Origin: Baylisascaris procyonis
Taxonomy: Eukaryota > Nematoda > Chromadorea > Rhabditida > Ascarididae
NCBI GenBank assembly: GCA_037389465.1
Contig: JAZARR010000088.1
Coordinates: forward strand, 1,860,001 to 1,924,000
Reading direction: 5' to 3'
DNA length: 64,000 nucleotides
Made by a program: the position numbers and the translations under genes. Under the pieces are notes generated by a model. That model saw only the letters and a list, made by a program, of their open reading frames with translations. It had not been told where the DNA came from and did no database searches. Every line of letters starts with the position of its first letter. The first letter of the stretch is position 1. Shown piece by piece: positions 1-12,187 of this stretch.

Positions 1-598
1 AGCATCGTTTTCAATGTTCGCATGCAAACACTAACAATTCGGTGACCGATTAACAATGCTTTTAAGTGCTCTAATATAATTACCATCACACACTCACGGA
101 AACCACCTGTGCAGATATGTTTGGTGAGTGTGTGATAGTAAATGTCACTGCAAAAAAGTGCAACAGAAAGAACGCTGAATATAGGGCACTAATTCATAAT
201 AGAGCGACCACATGAAGTTCATTCACTGTATCGGCAATTAAACCACCGTCAGTGATCGAATTCTTGACGATGCATAATTGCCCACACACCGATGCTATAA
301 AATAATTATAACATCAATATGTAAGTTATGCTGGTTTAATATCATACGGTCAATGAAAAACCGTATAGCAATACCATATTTAGTTCTACCTTTAGAGTAC
401 GCCTTCTAGAACGTCTATGTTAAAGGAATATAACTCCTATTTGCTTCGTTTCATACTCAGAACGCCATACTTATGAAAGTTTTACACCTATTTTTCCAAG
501 CATAAACCTTCCCAGACAATATCAAAAAATCATTTATTCGACTTTGAAAAGATGCAGGATTGGAAAAAGACGATGCAACAATTTGAAGGCAAACTTAC
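1..598. other. Left-edge intron of the DHHC gene, no exon recognised
   Basis: This stretch follows the splice donor after position 599 on the minus strand, so it is intron at least in part. A possible acceptor lies before 147 (minus strand, TTTTTTGCAG), and a 44-nt frame ending at about 104 would keep phase. Its translation does not resemble the expected TM4 region, so I do not call it an exon. Nothing else is seen. Confidence 0.4.
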
Positions 599-3500
599 GA
601 AGGGCAATATGAAGAGTGACGCATCCAAAGACGTAAAGTGTTAGTATAGTTAGTGTAACGATAAAGAAATAAAAATGCCGATAATTACGCTTGCCAACAC
701 AGTTACCAACCCATGGACCTAAAAGAAAAAAGCATGCATACCTTTACACACCAACAACCATAATCAACGTTTACACCTCAATAATAAGAATACACACACA
801 TTTGCGATTAATACTTAGCTGCAATAGTTCCATTAAATAATATCAAAGCGAAATTCATCGCCTCCCTCATTTATTAGAATTTACTTCAACAAGTAAACAT
901 ACCTTAGAAAATTTTTTAAACCACTCTTATGATGACAACATATAAACACGTAAAAACACTACAAAAACAACAAACAAACAAATAAACAAACAAATAAACA
1001 AACAGTATGAACTCCACCTTCCAATTTTCCTTTTAGTGGTATAAAGAGAAACTTACAAGTGTAACCCGAACTCTTCTCGCCAGCTACTATGATAAGCAAG
1101 TGTTGGCCCCCACAAAAATTCTGTTAAAACGAACTTCGAATTTTGGTAAGCCTTTAAAATCACTCGGCGAAATCGGATGCCAACACCTGTTAGCAAGTGC
1201 CAGTTGACGAAAAGATTCACTTGAACAAGGACTCTGCTATAATACCTCTCCTCAAAACACAATTATCTATTTTGCTGCACATTTAAGAAAATCGACTGCA
1301 ACGAGACGTAGAGGTATATAAATATGCACTTACAGTGGTGGTCAAAGTTGAGAATGCAATTATCGCAGATTGAACAGTGCGAAGAGCGTGGTGGACGAAA
1401 TAATCGACATGAGAAACAATATTTCAATTTCACACTTTGCCCATTTACAACGACAGTCTTTGTCCGAGGCGGCGGCCTTACCGTACCCGAGGTATAGTTG
1501 TTCTCTTCAATATAACGCCATAACGGTATTGCAATTCAAAAGCATCCCTTACTTTTATACGCTAAAATATTTCATAACAAAAAACTTGCAGAGAAACTCT
1601 GCGTAGGAAATTTATAAACTGGAAAAAAACACCGCTTCCAAAGCAACCTGGAAAATGCAGTGCAAACTGCTCATATGCCAATTTTACGTTGATTGAGAGA
1701 TGTTAAACTCTACACCCTAAATACCTTTCTTTTAGAAATATCCTAGACAAAAAACTTGACTTTTTGCTCATATTCAAATAGGTGAGAAGATTGACATCAA
1801 AACGAGGACTACGAGAGAAATTTCGGTGAGTGCAAAAGAATGAATAGATGATAAAAACTACGCAAACGGTTCACTGGTAGCTAGCGGCAATAATTGCCCT
1901 GCAGTTCCATTTGCATATTCACGCCGGAACGCTTTCATAATGAACAATTTCTACGGTAATTTTGTAAAAAAAAATCCTCGAAAATAGTGCAGCTGAATTT
2001 CTATGAATAGAATGCTCATATTATGAACGCATTAACGCTATGATCAACTGAATCTCGAGTCTACTGAATGGGAAGAGAAGGGAATGGATGAGGTATGAGT
2101 GCTCTGGCATCGATTTTTCGTTATTTTCGACAGAAACGCTTCCATTGGCAATGCGAATTCCTTCCAGTTAGATATATCCTCAAACTGGTGTATGGGCATT
2201 TTTCCCAAGCTTTGAGAGCAAACTATATTAGATGGAAACAAACCAGCAACATTCTGTCGGTCTGTTTCAATCGCTTCATGAGTGGACGCCTTAGGAAGAA
2301 TGCCAGGATCCGAGAATGACGTCTTCAGCAAATTCACCATAACAAGGCACAACAGCACCGCCGCTATAATCGGTAGTGCCGGGGAAACATTATAGAAGAG
2401 AAATGGTGCACTGAAATGATAACTAAATAGCGCATCGATAAGTGTTAATATTATCAACAGGTAAAGGTAGAACAACTTCAATATGTTAAAAAATGATGAA
2501 TTAAATTGAAGGTGTGCAATACCTAAGTTTGTATGAACCTAAAACTTATAAATCTATATTTAATTGCAATCCATTTTCTACTATGAAATAAATGAATAAA
2601 CTTTTCATTATTGCTTTGAATAAAACAAATCGATGATTTAATATTGTTGCAATGAATATAACAATGAAGTAAAACAAAATAGAAAAAAAAAGAACGCCAG
2701 GAAAGCATGCATAATGCACGCTTTTGCATTTCATTTCATCTCAGTAATCACCCTCACAATCTATCAACCTATCAACGCAATTAACAAACAAGAAAAATAA
2801 TGCCTTTATATTTAGATTAACTCGACTGCTCGCATAAACATACAACAGCTTTATTTCTTCTTTCTTTTTTGTTGCAACCTGACCAGAGTGGAATAAAAGA
2901 TTAGTTGAAGTATAAACAAACAAACATAATGTTCTGTTATTTTTTAACGTTCGAAAATTCTTGTGTGGCAGATCAAACAAGGAGCGGATCTGTAGTATAA
3001 GCCATATTTACCAAATTCCGTAACTCTGCCCTCAGTGGTTCCTGATTTGGAACTCGACAAAGAGGTGCACATGCACAGGTGCAACATCGTCATACTGGGT
3101 TTTTGCAAAGCGAATTTGAGGATGAAGCGCAACATCCAGCTTTGTACAGTCAAGAATGAACTGCCCAAAATTAACATCTAAAGTTGCTATGGCTCTTTGG
3201 TCTCTCTCTCTCCTTTCTCCTTTTAACTCCTCGCGTCGACTCATCGGTCAACGACGAAAAGTTCACTGAAAAAAGAAAAAACAAAAAACCCAGAAAATCC
3301 ACCAACACGATGCACAATCTGCAATTTATATACCTGAACAAGGTAGAGTTTTCAGTATTTCCCCTGAGTAAGTTAATGCTCCGTCTACAAAATTACTCTG
3401 CAAGTGGAGGGCAGAAAATGAAAGGATGGGCTCATTGAGTGCTTCCAGAAGTGAACACTTACTCAAAAATATAGAACAGTGTCATCGTTGCGATTATAAC

Positions 3501-3620
3501 AAAAAGTGTAAAGATGAAGATGGAACTCTGACGAGCCATAATGATTCGACCATCACATAGAAACTGATTGCGACCTGGATGAGTGCGCCATTTGCGGGTG
3601 CCGACACCTCGCTCGGCCAT
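599..3620 (-). CDS. DHHC palmitoyltransferase, ZDHHC9/14/18 type (partial, runs off left edge)
   Basis: Integral membrane enzyme expected to S-palmitoylate cytosolic cysteines of target proteins at Golgi or plasma membrane. Four exons: 3620-3463, 2410-2251, 1502-1334 and 718-599 (about 202 residues). The start ATG at 3620 gives [11 protein letters not shown], followed by the family motif [19 protein letters not shown]1 spans about residues 33-52 and TM2 about 61-81, followed by TSFSDPG. The cysteine-rich domain (about 129-180) has [20 protein letters not shown], then CDNC, FDHHC (catalytic Cys about 163) and [15 protein letters not shown]3 starts near residue 178. The catalytic Cys codon is split by an intron (T at 1334, GT at 718-717). 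The exon 2/3 junction is the least certain: donor 2251/2250 with acceptor before 1502, or donor after 2244 with acceptor before 1504; both keep frame. A good donor (GTAAG) follows 599. I could not recognise the next exon (TM4, C-terminal tail) in 1-598, so it probably lies beyond the edge. Family assignment is firm; which paralogue is inference. Confidence 0.92.
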
Positions 3621-6600
3621 TCCAGGCCAACGACTCCCCACTAGCAGTCGATTCGTTTGTTCCCTCTGCAACATTGAACACATCGATCATCCAGTCACAC
3701 CAAAACATCAATGAAGCCGAATTAACGAACGAACAATCGAAAACCAAACAACAGAACTTGACAAAATTGAAAGCATCAAAAAGTAAGACATCCCTGTGCA
3801 GCAGGAATGGCTATGCGAATTGCCTGAATGCGACGGTAATGGAAGGTTGATTGGAGGTGTTGAATAATGAATGAAAGTCACCTTGTGCTCACGAGTTGCA
3901 ACTAGTGTGGTGTAAACATAGCTGAACGACCGTAGGCAACGCGTCGTCAACAATGCTCCTAGACGAAGGTGTGACGACGTGTGCAAAATGCAACGAATAC
4001 GCCAGCAGGTGTACTCGCTCTAAAAAAAATCGCCGACAGATGTAACACAATAGCACTTCACCGTCAGAAAACACACCCGTCTGGATGCATGCGTGGACGA
4101 TGCGCTTTTTTGAGACGTCACCTCAAAAATGATGGGTGGATCCGCTCCAACCTTTGCTCTCCTACTCTGCAAATGGCATTTGGTCTAAAAGCAGATGCGG
4201 AAGATGACCTCGACAGGCTGGAGAGGGATGGGAAAGTCGAAGAACTTGTCTCTTTCCTCTTCTTTACCTCCAGTCCATGCACTAGCTAAGCAAGGAAACC
4301 CCAACATGATGCGAATGAAGTATCACTTACAGCAACAGACTTCGCAAGCTGATACCGATCAAAAGCGCGAGAACGACAAAAAAGACATTCAACATCGGCA
4401 GGGAAAGAATATGGTGGGGGAAAGGGTGGGGGTAGTTCGACCATCCATGGCAAGACATGGTTAGATGAGACCGAAGGAGGACGGGGGGGGGGAAGGGGCG
4501 AGGTAATAAAATCACTGAATGAGTATTGGCTGCAGTCATGCACATGCCCCCGTCCAATCACTTCTTTCGAGCTTGTCGGCTCGAGTTCTTCAAAACGCAG
4601 CGGTGTTAACAAAATTAGAGGTGATGCAAATCCGGTGCTACGTCACGGCCGTGCGCATGGTCACAGCTACATCCGCACTCCCACTAACTTCTAATAAAAT
4701 CCTGCTTTCTCAGTGACTACTAAAAAATGTGGACTTTTTGACGTATAAAGTTAAGAAAAACATTGCAAAAGACGATCAAACATTGTGTTGCCTTAATGAC
4801 ACAATCACATGCACACAGCATATCAACTGTAGATTCGTAGAATATGGCTAAATACAGACGTATTTACAAAATTCGACCGATCACAGTGTCCGCCTCTGGT
4901 CTCTAGCATTCTTCTGCTCTCCTTCTTCGCATTCTCCGTATTTATATGACCGCGCCTTCCACTATTCGCTTATTATATTCAATTGGTAACGAATTCCTTA
5001 CTTATCAGTACTACTAATGCAATACGCAAAATACCTGACGAACGCAAATTCGTATCCTTTCTGATACCCGTCACTGAATCAGGACGAATTATGAACGCTA
5101 AGCATTCCGTCTGAATTGACGACTTGATTTTACAGTGTTCAAGCTTTCGTGGCAGGACGCTTAATTTTTACTAGAACACTTGCCGTTGCTATTGCATATA
5201 TTTCATTACTTAATGTTTCTATGCAATATGCGAAGCGACTGCTTAAAGCAGATATTCTTTGCAGTATGTAAGACAAATACACAAAACCTTATGCAAGAAC
5301 CAAATAGTGTGTCTATAATATTCATCATCACAAATGTTTCAATTATCTCTATAAATATTTCCACAATCGTGATTGTAGTTTCTTGGGTACGAAGTTTCAT
5401 AAATTAGAAAAGGTACTACACCTTATCAATTAGAAAACATAGAATTATTTTATTGCTAAACCTTTGGGCATAATTCATCCAGTTAAATCAACGGATTTAG
5501 ATGACAATGTTAAGTGTTATGACAATGAATTAGAGTATATAAAATCCTCAATTCTTTCCGTGGTTATTCTATATATCGAGATTACATTATTTTGGACATG
5601 CAACTTACATTATCGATAATAAAGAACTGGTAGAAGTGAACCTTTAATATTCATAGAACACTTATCAAATATAAAGCTTGAAGGCGTTTCTGATCCAGCC
5701 AGCTTTCCCAAAAATCCTTCATTCGGTGTGTAATAAAAGTCTAAAGCTAATGTATCATCCACTCAAGCCGTTCAACACTCACAGATGGGAAAGCATCGAA
5801 TCATTGATCAGCCGGAAGGTTGGATTATTACAAAAAAAGTAAAAATTGCCACACCTAAGCAGCAAAGAGGTTTGACTTCACTATTTCACAGTGTCTTACT
5901 TTCAAATACACCTTGATGTAATTGTGCATTCCTCTTATGCTTAGCATATCCTAGTTACTACACTGTACTCCTTAGAATTTAGAGACTTCTGTCAGTATTT
6001 TATCATCCTTTTCATTTCTTATCTTCCATCTTTTAGCAGGAAATGAATTTCGATCGACCATATGCATCGCTGTGGCGATGGTTCACGCATGGCCGAAATG
6101 TTCATGTGAACATGCTCAACGTCCCGTTCGTTTCCTTCCTATACCTCCTTATTAGTATTCATTCAATCCAATTTTGCTCACCTATGTAAATCGTTACTAT
6201 AAGTTTTTCTTCGCAACTTTTTTTTTCTTCCGTATAAGTTCAATTTCATTTCGAGAACAAGCCCTTTACAGCTCATGTAATAAAAAAATCATCTGATTTC
6301 TTCTGAAGCTTGTTTAGGTGGTGTTGTGACTAGCAGCGGCGACATAAAGACGGCCGAGTGTAAGGCATAGGGAAGAGCCGATAACCGTCTGATATGCAAG
6401 AACAAAAGCGAGGTAGATGTAGTTCATGGAGGAACATCAAGGCCCCTAAACATGAGTGGAATCAAAGACCAAAGACATCCCAACTGATCTAAGCCCCACT
6501 TATATGGGCCGCAGATATCGTCTGGGGTGGCACAAGAGCACATATGTCGACCAGTGAGATTATGTGAAGAACAATAAACGACAATCGACTGTACGAGTGA

Positions 6601-6629
6601 ATGTGATCACTGCAGTGTTGGATCACAAG

Positions 6630-7043
6630 TTGCCTCTTCGTTGCCTCTTCGGTGCCACACGCAATTGGTATGCCATAGTGTTGACGTGCAGCTCTCTTTT
6701 AGGGCGTCTGGCTTGTTTGTTTCAAGTTACAAAGCAGCTTTTTTTGTTTATTGGACGAAATTTCAACTTCATTATATTATAAACAACAATTAGGACTCAG
6801 TAATTATATTATTCGGGCACCAACAAAAGCAGAAAATGGCGCGTCACTAAAGAATGTAACGTATGTTGTAAAACGCTTCCAGGAAGACATCGTTGTCAAA
6901 AATTTAAAGTTGCGGGTTGCAGAATTTTGTGAAGAAAAGTTCTGATAAATTTCGAGCGCATCAAAAAGTTTGTTGTTTTCTACGAGGAGTAGACATCTTG
7001 GGTTGTCATGAGTAGATATCTTGGGTTGTCTCTTCGGTGGCAC
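6630..7043 (+). repeat. Short direct repeats inside a GC-richer block
   Basis: An 11-bp unit TTGCCTCTTCG is tandemly duplicated at 6630-6651 (6630-6640 and 6641-6651). The 19-nt string from 6641 (TTGCCTCTTCGGTGCCACA) recurs at 7025-7043 with two mismatches. A separate 21-bp unit beginning GAGTAGACATCTTGG occurs at 6987-7007 and again at 7010-7030 with one mismatch. This could be a decayed mobile element or a local duplication; no open frame supports either. Confidence 0.6.
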
Positions 7044-8577
7044 AGCCAGCAGCTTGAACGCTCGAAAATGTTTCCTTTTTTCTTAAATCTTGCTGTCATC
7101 TCTACTGCTTTCCACGACCGTTTTAATGATCCATATAAACTATGCAAGTGAAAATTGGATGGAGGTGCGGCACAAGCCTTAAGTTGCCTACCTTCACAAT
7201 TTAATTGGAAATTTCATGAAATCCTAGAGTTTTATTAAACCGCATCTTTTTCAAGCACCTGCACATTCCATTCAGTTTTAGGGGAAGTATTTCAAATCGC
7301 AGCGCAGCGGTTTTATTTTTAATTCAAAGTACCATGGTAAAATCTCTCGATGTTAGTGTAGCATGTGGTTGGTAGCAGTTTTGAGAGTCTGAGAGATCTT
7401 CAACAAAATTCAATTAAACAGCAGTGGTCAGCATGCTCTGTGATCGTTGCAATAGCATTTAATCAGCAGATCTTTAAGCTAAAACATCGTGAAATGCGTT
7501 TTGGCGAAGCCCACCCACGACCACATATTAAGGCGCAACAAAATTTCATGTGCCACAACTTTGCTGAGCAGATTCGCCATTAATCTTCTATTGTTCAGGC
7601 TTTCGTGGTCAGTGCAAATTTTTAAAACATGCTTATTGCTTTGTTAAACTACCAGATGCTTTCAGTAATATCAATATTTATACAAGATTTGTCTGTATGA
7701 ATTAGTTCATGTATAGTTTCGTGACCGTAATTTATCCTATCCGTTATACCTGTTGTAAGCCAAAAGATTCATCACTGAGAACGAAAGAAGATTAAAGTAT
7801 AAAATAAATCGGAAATTTTCGAACAACGAATGTGAAAAATGCTCAATGAAAACGAAATTTTTTTCGAATGGAAATAGAACGAGTAAGATTTTGCTTATTA
7901 ACTATACAGGTAAGAGTAAAGTTTTTTAGTCATAAATTATCGCCGATAGTTTTTAGCCGAACGCATTCCACATCATCACGTTATTATTGACCCATCCATT
8001 GTTCGATGCTTCTTTTTTGGACATCTAAATTGTACATTTGCGCCATAGATAAACAAATCATTTCAATCAAGAACTCTTTCGGAAGTTGTTTATCGAAAAA
8101 AAAAAACGGAAATTTGAGTTGCTCATTTAATGATTAGAATGGCATATTTCGATGCGTTGATCGTTTTAAAATGAAAGAAACTAAAATTAATTCTCGTTGA
8201 TTGCAGCATAGCTTACTATAATTGCATTCTGCATTATTGCAGAAAATTGCAGCAAAATTTTAGGACCATTTAAGGAACGTTTTCAGTGGTACACAGTTCT
8301 ATTGAATTAGAGGAATCATTCGAATCGACGCACCAAAACTACTTATAATTGAACTCAATTTTCGCAATTAATAACAACATAGAAAGAAGTGAAAAACACC
8401 GTCATGTAAAACTCATGCTCATCTAGCATCTCAATCCGATTCACAAACTAAATCACCTCTCTGATCAGATGTGTTTGTTAGAGACATAATGGCGGCGGTG
8501 TGCATCATCTAAAATTATATATACAAATACATTGGATATGTGTTTATAATAGTCGAGAGGCAAGTGTTGAATTTCAT

Positions 8578-8591
8578 TTGCAATTGTGCAG
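8578..8591 (+). promoter_or_regulatory. Possible trans-splice (spliced-leader) acceptor of the colmedin gene
   Basis: The motif CAATTGTGCAG ends 12 nt before the start codon at 8604, a typical distance for nematode spliced-leader addition. It is only an AG preceded by a weak pyrimidine stretch. It could equally be a cis acceptor of an untranslated first exon. Confidence 0.3.
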
Positions 8592-8603
8592 CTATAGCGC
8601 CGA

Positions 8604-11600
8604 ATGAGTACCACAGCTAGACGTCTTCGCTATCTCTATATAACACATTTTGGTAATATTCTCGTTCTTATTCTACTCTATCTTCATGCCCAAGTTCGCA
8701 TACAGGTGATTTCATCGTATTTCATTTCTCAGCAAATCTTTTCATCATTATCGATCACATAAGTGAATGCTTACTACTTATTAATCGAAAAGATTATTTT
8801 CATAAAAGGGATATTTATTGACTGAAAAAATAATTCTCGAAAATGAATAGAATTTAGTTTGAAATTTCATTAGCTGGATTGCTAATTAGGCTAATTCATG
8901 AATAAAAGGATAAGCGAACGATGGAACTAAGGATAAAGGTTGGAAAGGATTTAACACTTCGAAATGAATGTAATTAAATTGAACACTTCGTTACCGAAAT
9001 TATTTTTATCATCAGTATTATTTTTTGGTTATTGGAATTATTATTATCAGTTTTTCTTTCTTCCACATCATTGAATTCTTTTTTTAATATTTACCATTGG
9101 TGTCAAATTCTATCGTCACTGATTTTTATTATTGTTAATTCCCAATTTTCCGGATCCAAACTGCTTCAATATAACTAACTGTAGTCTCGTTTATTTTTAA
9201 TGTAACTGCTTCGCAATATTATGGCTGATGGTTAAGGTTTTAAATAATTGTTTTGAAATAGCGGTTGGAATTGCAGCTGTTGAGGTGCGATGATCCCAAT
9301 CCACTAACTGTTAGGCAACGTCGAGAAGCTGTGCAGCAATTTCCGGCCGACTTTGAGCAATGGACGGTGCTAATAGGACACGATACCATAATACCGGTTC
9401 CTGTTTCATTTAAATTCTCATTCAACCATCTCACAATGAAGTGATCGCTTTTTTTTTTTCATCCATCTCCGACGTATCCATAGGGAAAAGCTCATGCAAT
9501 CTAAAGCTCATACCACCTATCCCATTCAGGAATGATACGAATTTTTGATGAGATCACAATATATTAACGGAAATCTAAACGCTCATTGCAGCTTATCGAC
9601 GCATTCGTTAGCTGTTTTTCCTCTTTTGAAGAAAATTTAATGGCTTATTTTATCTGTTTCATTTCAATCCAGGCGATCATATTTGTTATGAGTGCAATTT
9701 TCTTTTTTGGCACTGCTGGCTTGCATAAATTTCAATTGTTAACGAAACGATGAGTAAGCCTTAAACATAGTGATATTTTCTCGAAAATATTTCGCATGAA
9801 AACGAAAAATATTTCTAAAGAAATACAAATTTTTATGCTCAAATAAGAAGAATCGATGCAAAAGAGAAATTAACCCATCGAACAGAGCGTTATATGCTAT
9901 TGTTCTGTAAAGTCGTTGACATACTTCACATTTCAAAGCGTTCGTTGAATTTCGCTTCATAATCAAGCATCATTTGCAACAAAATTTTTTCCCAAAATAT
10001 CGAACAAAATATCGAATGTCAAAGTGACTAGTTTCTTGAATTCCCAAATATGCTGCTTCCGGAAAGTCCAAAAACGTTTACATCCGATAAATAATGATTA
10101 CAAGTTTTATTGATTGCTCTTTTGTAAAATAAAAAAAAAAAACACTTCATTTACTCGTAGATTCTAGCCTCAATATCCGAGATGACGCACAAGAGCTGTG
10201 CTTGAATTTTTATACATCGTTTACTTTGACTCCTCAACAGAAGTTGTATGTGCGCTATGTGCAATGTCTCTTGAAACTATGTTCACTTCTGCATGAAACG
10301 TCGGTCACTCTTGATACGTATCAGCGAAGTGATCGAACGTGTCACCCATCCAATGTAGATTGATACGACTCTTTTAAGAGCTGTATGTGCATAGTGACAC
10401 TTGAAGAGTCTATATAAGAAATCTTTGCAAAACAACGAAAATAAAAAAAATAAAACTCAATAATATTGAAGTTTTTAGAAGAATGTGTTCGAGAAATCGT
10501 GCAAACGTGTACATCGATACTGTGCAGAAAGTGGGCGAAAATTAATGGGATTTCAAGGACCTCGTGGTCCTCCCGGTCCACAAGGGGCAGCAGGAGCGCC
10601 TGGTAAGTGACCCATATTCTATGAGCTAGAACTATGACTTTAAATGTAAGCTGTCAAGGTTAGTAAATTCACGTCTGGCTGAACGTATGCTCGTCACGGC
10701 AACAATTTTTTCCTGGTGAAATCTTTTGCAGCATGTTTGTTGCAGCAAATGAATGTGTTATATGCTTTAGTTCAGGCTGTCAACATTACGATGCTGTCAG
10801 CATGGAAATCAGCGTTGACGAGGTCATGAAATATTTCCTTGCACAAATTTTTTTTGCCTGCTCTTCTAAACTTTTCACTAGTTTGCTATTTACCATGCAC
10901 TGTAAGAGCGGCTGATAAGACCGCTGCGTTTCTCAGCTGTCAATTGGTGAATTGGCGAAAGGCGTCACAATTATACCAGTGGGGATAATAGTGCTTAACT
11001 TAAGCCATGGTTGCAGCTAATGGTCAAAGTGGTCAGAAATGATGCACTAATTCCGGCTGTATTCTATGGTCGATTAGAAATGAACTGATCAAGCTGACTT
11101 AACCGAATAAGAGGCAAAACGAAGGCAAAACGGAAACATTGTGATGAAAATGTTGCAGCTCCATTTTGCTTTTATAAATATTCGAAGTCGTAGCTTTGGC
11201 GAAGATTAAAGTGCATTGGAAGCTTGCTGCAGCTGTCTTCGTTAAGCCAGCATTTGTTCTGGAATTTGTCTGCAAATTTCCGAACAACTGCTACGATAAA
11301 CAAAAAAATTCAACGCTAGAAATTGCAGGCAGGCGAGGCCCACAGGGTAAAGTTGGTCCCACAGGCCTTGTTGGGAACGTTGGCGAGGAAGGACCTCCAG
11401 GAATAAATGGTACATTATAGTTGTTTATTAAATCCATTCTCATCAATAGTTTCTTACTGCATCTGTTTCCATACAATTGCTTGTGTTTTCAAATTTGCTA
11501 GCGCAATATCATAGTAAACAACAGCAAATGACTGTCACGTTTTCCAAAGATAATAAAAGCTGAGGAAAGTTCACCTTAAACTATCATGCAGCAGACATTA

Positions 11601-12131
11601 CCTTCCGTGATATTCTTTTAATGCTTACCAGTAATGTTTCGCATTGCATTTCAGCATAGTATGAAGATTCCGCTTTTTGCATAGCTTGAATTAATCTTCT
11701 TTTAGTTCAACAATTATAATTTCCTGGATGGCAGTGACTGTTGAATTCTTGCTTGATTTGCTTGAACTCACGTTCTGCAATTCACCCATTTATGTAGCTG
11801 AAAATATTATTTGCATAATATTTATGATCAATCAAGTATTCCTTATGTCCAGATTTATTTCTCACGATCTGAATATTTTTTCAGATGGCGCGATTTGCCA
11901 GTAGGATACGATCTTCAATTGTTTTGATCATACAACGTTCCTGATATTCACTAATATCTCTTAAGTTTGCATTTGCAGTATTGTTGCAGGTCGCTGCAAC
12001 TGTACGTTCCCTGATTTATATGTACAGAGAGTTACTGTGCCAGGACCACCTATTATCCAGATCCACGAAAAAACAGTTCCTGTGCCAGTCGTTGTCGTCA
12101 AAGAAGTTGAGGTGCGATTACAACTGCTTTT

Positions 12132-12187
<56 letters not shown>

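Larger units (their letters stand above)
3621..8603. other. Divergent intergenic region between the DHHC gene and the colmedin gene
   Basis: About 5 kb between two start codons facing away from each other, so it should hold both promoters. No open frame here has convincing splice sites or a recognisable domain. There is a G tract at 4483-4492 and a purine-rich/C-rich patch at about 4390-4600. A GC-richer block at about 6300-7060 has short direct repeats. From 7060 to 8600 the DNA is AT-rich and featureless. No TATA box can be assigned with confidence. Confidence 0.5.

Noticed and set aside
228..248. Minus-strand GGTTTAATT resembling the start of the SL1 spliced leader
   Set aside because: Only the first nine bases match; the remainder and the SL RNA donor are absent.
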